Source: Pontivivens sp032464575
Lineage (GTDB): Bacteria > Pseudomonadota > Alphaproteobacteria > Rhodobacterales > Rhodobacteraceae
Direction: 5' to 3'
Length of the DNA stretch: 64,000 nt
Assembly: GCA_032464575.1 (NCBI GenBank)
Contig: JAWDKM010000005.1
Location: 124,001-188,000, forward strand
Shown: one piece after another, positions 33,696 to 41,100 of the stretch
Position numbering within the stretch: position 1 is the first letter of the stretch
How the letters are laid out: the number at the start of each line of letters is the position of its first letter
Made by a program: the position numbers and the translations under genes
Notes under the pieces: generated by a model
Told to the model about the DNA's origin: nothing
What the model saw: the letters and a program-made list of their open reading frames with translations, nothing else
The model's database searches: none

Positions 33696-34609
33696 TGGCA
33701 CAGCGTTTCGGAGGCAAGTACAGCCCCGGCGCGACCCCGCCGCCGCCCGGATCCGACACCCCCGCCCCGCTCTCGGGCCGCAAGGTCCGGCGCTGGACGG
33801 CGCGTCTCTCGCTGCTGTCGCTGGCCAGTGCCCCGATGCTCGTCGCGGGGATCCTCGAGATCGGATCGGGCGACGCGGTCGCCATGGTCAGCGAGCTCGG
33901 CGCCTTCGCCCTGATGGCGAGCGGCGTCTGGCTGACCCGTGAGGGGCTGAAGGCCGAGGACGCCTACCTCGCCCGCGCCGTCGCCCGCCCGCCGGGCACA
34001 CCGCGCAAGATCATCGGCGGCGTGGCCCTCGGTGCCGGCGTCGCCCTAGGTGCGGCCTTCGGCTGGGGCATCGGCCTCGTGCCCGGCGTGATCTACGGCG
34101 CGCTCGCCACCGCGGCGCACCTCATGGCCTTCGGCCTCGACCCGATGAAGGCGAAGGGCCTCGACGACCAGTCGGAGTTCGACCGCGACCGCGTCGCCAC
34201 CGCCGTGGACCGGGCCGAGGGGCTGCTGGCAGAGCTCACCGAACAGGCCGCCCGCATCCGCGACCGCGGCATCGCGAACCGCGTCGAACGCTTCGCCGCC
34301 ACTGCCCGCGCGATGTTCCGCCGGATCGAGGAGGATCCGAGGGACCTCGGCGGCGCGCGCCGCTATCTCGGCGTCTACCTCTCGGGCGCGCGCGACGCGA
34401 CCGCCCGCTTCGCCGACCTGTGGAGCCGCAACCGCGACCATGCGGCCCGCGACGACTACCTCGCCCTCCTCGACGATCTGGAGAGCCGCTTCCAGGCGAA
34501 GTCCGCCACCCTGATCGAGAACGACCGCAGCGCCCTCGACATCGAGATCGAGGTGCTGCGCGACCGCCTGCAACAAGAGGGCGTCCGCCCCACGACCAAC
34601 ACGGAGTGA
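33695..34609 (+). CDS. XpaC-like (5-bromo-4-chloroindolyl phosphate hydrolysis) membrane protein
   Basis: A 304-residue protein. A Pro-rich N-terminus is followed by two hydrophobic hairpins (about residues 38-72 and 107-150, the latter IIGGVALGAGVALGAAFGWG) and a long helical C-terminal half (DRDRVATAVDRAEGLLAELTEQ onward). It matches the XpaC family, named for an indirect phosphatase phenotype and best seen as a partner of TelA; B. subtilis has the xpaC-yaaN pair. The ATG overlaps the upstream peptide stop and telA begins 4 bases after its end. Confidence 0.85.
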   Translation: MAQRFGGKYSPGATPPPPGSDTPAPLSGRKVRRWTARLSLLSLASAPMLVAGILEIGSGDAVAMVSELGAFALMASGVWLTREGLKAEDAYLARAVARPPGTPRKIIGGVALGAGVALGAAFGWGIGLVPGVIYGALATAAHLMAFGLDPMKAKGLDDQSEFDRDRVATAVDRAEGLLAELTEQAARIRDRGIANRVERFAATARAMFRRIEEDPRDLGGARRYLGVYLSGARDATARFADLWSRNRDHAARDDYLALLDDLESRFQAKSATLIENDRSALDIEIEVLRDRLQQEGVRPTTNTE

Positions 34610-34613
34610 TCCC

Positions 34614-35783
34614 ATGTCCGAGACGACCCGAGCCAAGGCCGAGGTTGCCCTGCGTGAAGCCGAGATGGTGACCGCCACCCTCCTGCCCGAACCCGCCCCC
34701 GAAGCGCCGCTGCCCGCCACCCTGCCGCAGGACGAGGTGCAGCGCCGCGTGGCCGAGCTCGACATGACCGACACCCAGTCGATCATCCGCTTCGGCTCCG
34801 GCGCGCAGACGGAGCTCCAGGCGATCTCCCAGCAGATGCTCTCCGGCGTGCGCAACAAGGATGTGGGCCCCGCCGGGAACTCCCTGCGCGAGATGGTGTC
34901 GTCCCTGCGCGGCTTCTCCGCCAACGAGCTCGACCCCAACCGCAAGCGCAGCTTCTGGGAGCGGCTGATGGGCCGCGCCACCCCGCTCGCCAACTTCACC
35001 GCGAAGTTCGAGGAGGTGCAGGGCCAGATCGACAGCATCACCGAGGATCTGCTGGAGCACGAGCATACGCTGCTGAAGGACATCAAGTCCCTCGACCTGC
35101 TCTACGAGAAGACCCTCGATTTCTACGACGAGCTCGCCCTCTACATCGCCGCCGGGGAGGCGAAGCTGGAAGAGCTCGACACCCAGGACATCCCCGCCAA
35201 GGCCACCGAGGTCGAGGCGGCACCCGAGGATCAGGGCGTGATGAAGGCGCAGGAGCTGCGCGACCTGCGCGCCGCTCGCGACGACCTCGAACGCCGGGTC
35301 CACGACCTCAAGCTCACCCGGCAGGTGACGATGCAGTCCCTCCCCTCCATCCGGCTGGTGCAGGAGAACGACAAGAGCCTCGTCACCAAGATCAACTCAA
35401 CCCTCGTGAACACCGTGCCCCTGTGGGAGAACCAGCTTGCCCAGGGCATCGCCATCCACCGCAGCCGCGAGGCCGGGGCCGCGGTGCGCGACGCCAATGA
35501 CCTCACAAACGACCTGTTGCGCCAGAACGCGGAGAACCTGCAGGAGGCCAACCGCGAGATCCGGCAGGAGATGGAGCGCGGCGTCTTCGACATCGAGGTG
35601 GTGAAGGAGGCGAACCAGCGCCTGATCGACACGATCCAGGAGAGCCTCCAGATCGCCGACGAGGGCAAGGCCAAGCGCGCCGCGGCCGAGGTCGAGCTCC
35701 AGGCCATGGAGCAGAAGCTCAAGGAAACGCTCGCCGCCGCCAAGTCCCAGAACGTCGCCCAACCCACCGCCGAACAGCTCTGA
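34614..35783 (+). CDS. TelA-family toxic anion resistance protein
   Basis: A 389-residue, almost wholly helical soluble protein of the TelA (PF05816) family. Family stretches include FGSGAQTELQAISQQML (about residues 57-73), NPNRKRSFWERLMGRATPLANF-type sequence in 20-residue steps near 105-127, and the core QVTMQSLPSIRLVQENDKSLV and VPLWENQLAQGIAIHRSR. TelA proteins are linked to tellurite, colicin and cell-wall antibiotic tolerance, but the biochemical role is unknown. Paired with XpaC as in Bacillus xpaC-yaaN. The 95 bases to the next gene hold a hairpin repeat. Confidence 0.93.
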   Translation: MSETTRAKAEVALREAEMVTATLLPEPAPEAPLPATLPQDEVQRRVAELDMTDTQSIIRFGSGAQTELQAISQQMLSGVRNKDVGPAGNSLREMVSSLRGFSANELDPNRKRSFWERLMGRATPLANFTAKFEEVQGQIDSITEDLLEHEHTLLKDIKSLDLLYEKTLDFYDELALYIAAGEAKLEELDTQDIPAKATEVEAAPEDQGVMKAQELRDLRAARDDLERRVHDLKLTRQVTMQSLPSIRLVQENDKSLVTKINSTLVNTVPLWENQLAQGIAIHRSREAGAAVRDANDLTNDLLRQNAENLQEANREIRQEMERGVFDIEVVKEANQRLIDTIQESLQIADEGKAKRAAAEVELQAMEQKLKETLAAAKSQNVAQPTAEQL

Positions 35784-35794
35784 GCGCCCCAAAT

Positions 35795-35830
35795 CCCCTC
35801 CCCCCGCCGGGGGAGGGTTAGGGAGGGGGG
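35795..35830. repeat. GC-rich hairpin repeat inside the TelA-SPFH gap
   Basis: CCCCTCCCCCCG and CGGGGGAGGG form a stem, followed by TTAGGGAGGGG, as at 1411-1446. It could tune the ratio of TelA to SPFH protein. Confidence 0.65.
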
Positions 35831-35878
35831 AGCCGCCCGCCCCGAAAAAGGCGCCCCACAAAGAACGAGGATCCACCG

Positions 35879-37006
35879 ATGCCCATCTTCGACTTCCTGC
35901 GCGGCGAGTTCATCGACGTCATCCACTGGACCGAGGACAACCGCGCCAAGATGGTCCACCGCTTCGAGCGGGAGGGCCACGCGATCAAGTACGGCGCGAA
36001 GCTCACCGTGCGCGAGGGGCAGGCCGCCGTCTTCGTGCATGAGGGCCAGATCGCGGACGTCTTCCCGCCGGGTCTCTACATGCTCGAGACCAACAACATG
36101 CCGATCCTCACGACGCTCCAGCACTGGGACCACGGCTTCCAGAGCCCCTTCAAGTCGGAGATCTACTTCGTCGCCACCACCCGGTTCACCGACCTGAAAT
36201 GGGGCACCAAGAACCCGATCATGTGCCGCGACCCGGAGTTCGGCCCGGTGCGCCTGCGCGCCTTCGGCACCTATACCGTGCGCGTGACCGACCCCGGCCG
36301 CTTCATAAGCGAGATCGTGGGCACGGATGGCGAGTTCACTACGGATGAGATCACCTACCAGCTCCGCAACATCATTGTCTCCCGCTTCTCCGCGGCCGTT
36401 GCAGGCTCCGGCATCCCGGTGCTGGACATGGCCGCGAATACCGAGGATCTGGCTAAGTTCGTCGCCGCCAAGATCGCGCCGGAGGTCGCCGAGTACGGCA
36501 TCGAGCTCCCGATGCTGATGATCGAGAACATCTCCCTGCCCCAGGCGGTGGAGGAGGCGATGGACCGCCGCACCTCCATGGGCGTGATCGGCGATCTGGG
36601 CAAGTACACCCAGTATCAGGCCGCCGAAGCCATGGCCGAGGCCGCGAAGAACCCGGGCGGCGGCATGGGCGCGGGTCTCGGCATGGGCATGGGCATGGGC
36701 ATGGCGCACCAGATGGCCCAGACCGGCCCGTGGGGCTCGGCGCCCGCCGCAGCGGCCCCGCCACCCCCGCCGGTCGAACACGTCTGGCACATCGCGGAGA
36801 ACGGCCAGACCCACGGCCCCTACTCCAAGGCGAAACTCGGCCGCATGGCGCAGGAGGGCTCGCTCACCCGCGACACGCTCGTCTGGACCGCCGGGGCCGA
36901 TGGCTGGACCAAGGCGGGCGAGATCAACGAGCTCGCCCAGCTTTTCACCGTGATGCCCCCGCCGCCGCCTCCCCCGCCACCGGCACCGCCCTCCACCGGC
37001 GGCTGA
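35879..37006 (+). CDS. SPFH/band-7 protein with C-terminal GYF_2 domain
   Basis: A 375-residue protein of the YdjI (virion-core-like) SPFH branch. The N-terminal SPFH part spans about residues 20-235 (MPIFDFLRGEFIDVIHWTED at the start, LPMLMIENISLPQAVEEAMD near 205-224). A Gly/Met-rich linker (GGGMGAGLGMGMGMGMAHQM, about 260-280) follows. The GYF_2 module (HVWHIAENGQTHGPYSKAKL, about 301-320) then leads to a Pro-rich tail. There is no membrane helix, so it is probably recruited to the membrane by a partner, as YdjI is by YdjG/YdjH in B. subtilis. It is followed 4 bases later by the zinc-ribbon gene. Confidence 0.9.
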   Translation: MPIFDFLRGEFIDVIHWTEDNRAKMVHRFEREGHAIKYGAKLTVREGQAAVFVHEGQIADVFPPGLYMLETNNMPILTTLQHWDHGFQSPFKSEIYFVATTRFTDLKWGTKNPIMCRDPEFGPVRLRAFGTYTVRVTDPGRFISEIVGTDGEFTTDEITYQLRNIIVSRFSAAVAGSGIPVLDMAANTEDLAKFVAAKIAPEVAEYGIELPMLMIENISLPQAVEEAMDRRTSMGVIGDLGKYTQYQAAEAMAEAAKNPGGGMGAGLGMGMGMGMAHQMAQTGPWGSAPAAAAPPPPPVEHVWHIAENGQTHGPYSKAKLGRMAQEGSLTRDTLVWTAGADGWTKAGEINELAQLFTVMPPPPPPPPPAPPSTGG

Positions 37007-37010
37007 GCCC

Positions 37011-38084
37011 ATGGCGGAGATCGAAACGCACCGCTTCCCGTGTCACACATGCGGGTCGGACCTGCGCTATGCGCCCGGCGAGCGGCACCTCAAATGCGAT
37101 CACTGCGGCGCGGTCGAACCGCTCGGTGCGCTGTCCCCTCGGGACGCGCAAGCCGTGGAGGAACTGCCGCTGCGCGCGGCGCTCGCCGGTCAGGTTCCCG
37201 AAGCCGCGATGGAGATCACGCGGGTCCTCAACTGCAACAGCTGCGGCGCGCAGGTGGAGTTCGACCCCCACGAACATGCCGCCGAGTGCCCGTTCTGCGC
37301 CTCGCCGGTCGTGGCCGACACGGGTCAGCACCGCCATATCAAGCCGCGGGGCGTCCTGCCCTTCACCCTCGACAACGAGGCGGGGCGCGACGCGCTGCGC
37401 AAGTGGCTGAAGGGACTGTGGTTCGCACCGAATGCGCTGAAGGAATACGCCCGCTCCGACCACCGGCTCCAGGGCATCTACATGCCCTTCTGGACCTTCG
37501 ACGCCCAGACCGAGACGCCCTATCGCGGCCAGCGCGGGACCGAATACCGCCGCACCGTCGGCAGCGGCGACAAGAAGCGCACCATCACGCAGGTGAAGTG
37601 GCGCAACGTTTCAGGCCACGTCTCCCACTTTTTCGACGACGTGCTGGTGCCGGGCTCGACCACGATCCCCGACACCCACATGAACCGCATCGCACAGTTC
37701 GACCTGTCCGCGCTGGAGCCTTACCAGCCGCAGTTCCTCGCCGGTTTCCGGGCGGAGGGCTACTCGATCGACCTCGCGGAGGCGCAGCGCCTCGGCCAGC
37801 AGCAGATCGAGGAGGGCGTGCGCCAGCTCATCCGCCGCGATATCGGCGGCGATCGCCAGCGCATCGACGACATGCGCATGACGCTGAGCGACGAGAGCTT
37901 CAAGCACGTGCTGATGCCGGTCTGGATCGCCGCCTACCGCTTCCGCGGCAAGAGCTACCGCTTCGTGGTGAACGCCCGGACCGGCGCCGTGGCGGGCGAG
38001 CGGCCCTGGTCGCCGTGGAAGATCGCCTTCGCCGTGCTGATCGTCCTGATCGTTGCCGGCGTCGTTGCCCTGCTCCAGTCCTGA
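37011..38084 (+). CDS. Double zinc-ribbon membrane protein (YdjG-like)
   Basis: A 357-residue protein with two N-terminal zinc ribbons: C11/C14/C29/C32 and C75/C78/C93/C96. A beta-rich middle domain follows (LQGIYMPFWTFDAQTETPY and KHVLMPVWIAAYRFRGKSYR), then one C-terminal membrane helix (about 333-354, IAFAVLIVLIVAGVVALL). Database names for this type include TFIIB-type zinc ribbon protein and, wrongly, replication factor Y. The nearest studied case is B. subtilis YdjG, which tethers the SPFH protein YdjI to the membrane. It is the last gene of the run. Confidence 0.85.
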   Translation: MAEIETHRFPCHTCGSDLRYAPGERHLKCDHCGAVEPLGALSPRDAQAVEELPLRAALAGQVPEAAMEITRVLNCNSCGAQVEFDPHEHAAECPFCASPVVADTGQHRHIKPRGVLPFTLDNEAGRDALRKWLKGLWFAPNALKEYARSDHRLQGIYMPFWTFDAQTETPYRGQRGTEYRRTVGSGDKKRTITQVKWRNVSGHVSHFFDDVLVPGSTTIPDTHMNRIAQFDLSALEPYQPQFLAGFRAEGYSIDLAEAQRLGQQQIEEGVRQLIRRDIGGDRQRIDDMRMTLSDESFKHVLMPVWIAAYRFRGKSYRFVVNARTGAVAGERPWSPWKIAFAVLIVLIVAGVVALLQS

Positions 38085-38107
38085 GACCTGCCTGACCCAA
38101 AGGAGAA

Positions 38108-38133
38108 GGGGCGCGGCCATCCGGCCGCGCCCC
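38108..38133. terminator. Strong hairpin between convergent genes
   Basis: GGGGCGCGGCC and GGCCGCGCCCC form a perfect 11-bp stem with a 4-nt loop ATCC. It lies between the convergent zinc-ribbon and giant repeat-protein genes, so it can serve both directions. It has only a weak T-rich tail. Confidence 0.65.
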
Positions 38134-38160
38134 TCGTTCGTGTCCCCTCCGATCCGAAGA

Positions 38161-41100
38161 TCAGGTGAGCGCGTAGAGGTCGTCCTCCAGCGCGTACTCC
38201 TCGTCGATGGCCACGTCGAGGATGTCGAAGTCCTCGGTCACCTGCGACACGTAGCCATCGGCATCGAGCTCGGCGAGCGACGTGACGGTGTTCGCGTCAC
38301 TGCCGATCGCGATCGCTTCGATGTCGGCGTTCCAGTCGCTCGTGAGCGCCGTGGCGGCCGCCACCGCACCCGCATCCGTCCGGTAGTCGTCCGTCAGGAT
38401 GTAGATGTGGTTGCGCGCGTTGGGATCGAGCTGGGTCTGCAGGTACTCCAGCGCCGAGCTGAGATCGGAGCTGTCGCCGCGGGCGATGTCGATGTCGTTG
38501 GGCATGTTCACCTGATCGACCAGATCGCCGTAGGCATAGTACGACGTGTCAAGCGTCAGGGTGTCGTCGAAGTCCGCATAGACGAACCCGCTACCCTCCG
38601 CGACCAGCAGGGCGGTGTCGATCGCCATGTCGATCTTGCCGAGGCTGCTGTCACCGTTGGCATCGTTCTCCGCACCCGGATCGCTCGCGAACATCGAGAA
38701 CGACGCGTCGATCAGGAAGATCACGTTGACGTCGGTGCCCGGCTCGTCCGACAGGCCGTTGACCTCGATGGTGATCGTGGCGCTCGCCGTCTCGCCCGCG
38801 TCGTCTGCGACCGTGTAGTCGAACGTCACCGTCTCCTTCTCGCCCTCGTTCAGGGCGAGGAAGCTGTCGCCCGGATCGAAGCTGAACGTGCCGTCGGCGT
38901 TCACCACCAGCGTACCGTCGTAGTCGTTCTCCTGCGAAGTCAGCGTGATCTCGGAACCGGCCGTGAAGGACTGCCCGTTGATCTCGATGAGCTGCAGCGT
39001 GTCACCGTCATCCGGATCGGTGGCCAGCGGCGTGTCGCCGAAGATCTCGCTCGACGCGACCTCGTCCTCGTTGATCGACAGCACCTCGCCCGTCGCTTCG
39101 GGTGGGTTGTTGTCGTCCGCGCCGAGGATCGTGATCGTCGCCGTCTTCGTGTCGGTCTGGACCACGCCGCCGTCGGAGGACGCGACCGTGAAGGTGAAGG
39201 TGAACGTGTCGGTATCCCCGTCGTTCATGTCCTCCGCCATCGCGACCGACGGATCGAAGATCACCCGGCCGTCCGACAGCACCGTCAGCGTGCCGGTGCG
39301 GCCGCCCTCGGTCACCACGTCGTTGCGGACGATCGCGCCATCGGAGACCACCAGCCCGTCGCTGATGCCCATCAGCGTGACCTCGTCGCCATCCGCGTCG
39401 GACGCGTCGACCAGCAGGTTGAACTGGGCCTTCTCGTCCTCGCCGATGGTCGCGGCCTTGTCGACGGCTACCGGCGGCACGTTGACGCCGTTGATGTTGA
39501 TCGTCGCCGTCTTGAGGTCCGTCTGCTCGACCGCACCACCGCTGGACACCACCTCGAAGTCGAAGGTGATCGTGTCCGTCTGACCCAGATCGAGGTCGTC
39601 GCTGGCCGATTCGAAGGTGAAGGTGCCGTCGGCGTTGATCGTCAGGAAGCCGGGCTGGCCGCCATCCGTCGTCACCGCGACCCGCTCACCGATGGTGCCG
39701 AGCGTCGTGGACTTCAGCGAGATGGCGTCGCCATCCGCATCCGTCGCCGCCGCCAGCAGGTCACCGGAGACGGTGCTGTCGAGGTTCTGGTCGTTGGCCT
39801 CGAAGACCTCGTAGACCTTGTCCTCGGCCACCGGGCCGACATTCACGCCCTCGATGGTGATCGTGGCCGACTTGGTGTCGAACTGGTCGGTCACACCGCC
39901 GGATGAGACGACCGTGAAGTCGAACTCGACCGTGTCCGTCTCCGTCAGGTCCATGCTGTCGTCGGTGGAGACCAGCGTGAACGTGCCGTCCGCGTTGACC
40001 GTCAGCAGCGCCGTGTTGCCGCCCGTGGTCGTGACCTCGACCGTCTCGCCGATCGCCCCCAGCGTGGTGGAGAAGATGGAGATCGCGTCGCCATCCGCAT
40101 CCGTCGCGCCGGCCAGCAGGTCGCCGGAGATCTCGCTGGTGAGACCCTGATCGTTCTGCTCGGAGATCGTGCCGGCATAGTCGACCGCGACCGGGGCCAC
40201 GTTCACGCCGTTGATCGTCACCACCGCGGTGGCCTCGTCCGTCTGCACCGTGGTGCCGCCGGAGGATTCGACCGTGAAGGTGAAGGTCAGCGTGTCCGTC
40301 TCACCCTTGTCGAGGCTCTCGTCCGTCGAGGTGAAGGTGAACGTGCCGTCGGCGTTGATCGTCAGCTCGCCGCTCTTGCCGCTGTCGGTGACGACCGAAA
40401 CCGTCTCGCCGATCGCGCCGATCGAGGTGGAGGAGAGCGACACCACGTCGCCATCCACGTCCGAGGCACCGTCGAGCAGGTCGCCGGAGACGGAGCTTTC
40501 CAGCCCCTGGTCGTTCTGCTCGTTGGTCTCGACCGCCTGGTCGATCGCGACCGGCGCGTCGTTCAGGCCGTTGATGGTGATGGTCGCCGTCTTCGTGTCG
40601 GTCTGCTCGGTTGTGCCGCCCGAGGAGGACACGGTGAACTCGAACGTGTAGGTGTCCGTCTCGCCCACATCCATCGAGCTGTCGGTGGAGGTGAACGTGA
40701 AGGTGCCGTCCGGGTTCACGACCAGCGTGCCGGTCTTGCCGCCATCGGTGACGATCGAGATTTCCTCGCCGATCTCGCCGACGGAGATCTCCTTCAGCGT
40801 GATGGTATCGCCATCCGCGTCCGAAGCACCGTCCAGCAGGTCGCCGGAGACCGAGTTCGGCGTGCCGTCGGCCGCCGCCTCGTCCGTGCTCGCCACCTGG
40901 GCCTTCGCCGACGGACCGTCGTTGAGGCCGGTGATGGTGATCTTGGCGATGTTGCTGTCGGTCAGCTCACCGTCGGTGCCGGTGAAGCCGAAGCTGAACG
41001 TGTCGGTCTCGCCGAGGTCGAGGTCGATGCCGTCCGGCACGAACTCGAACAGGCCGTCCGCCGTCACGGTCAGCGTACCGTTGCGGCCGCCATCCGTGGT

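Noticed and set aside
37011..38084. Primosomal protein N' (PriA)
   Set aside because: It lacks helicase motifs; only the zinc-ribbon similarity leads to that name.
39120..40930. CRISPR array
   Set aside because: The periodicity of about 360 bp is coding and protein-level; no 20-40 bp repeat-spacer pattern exists anywhere in the window.
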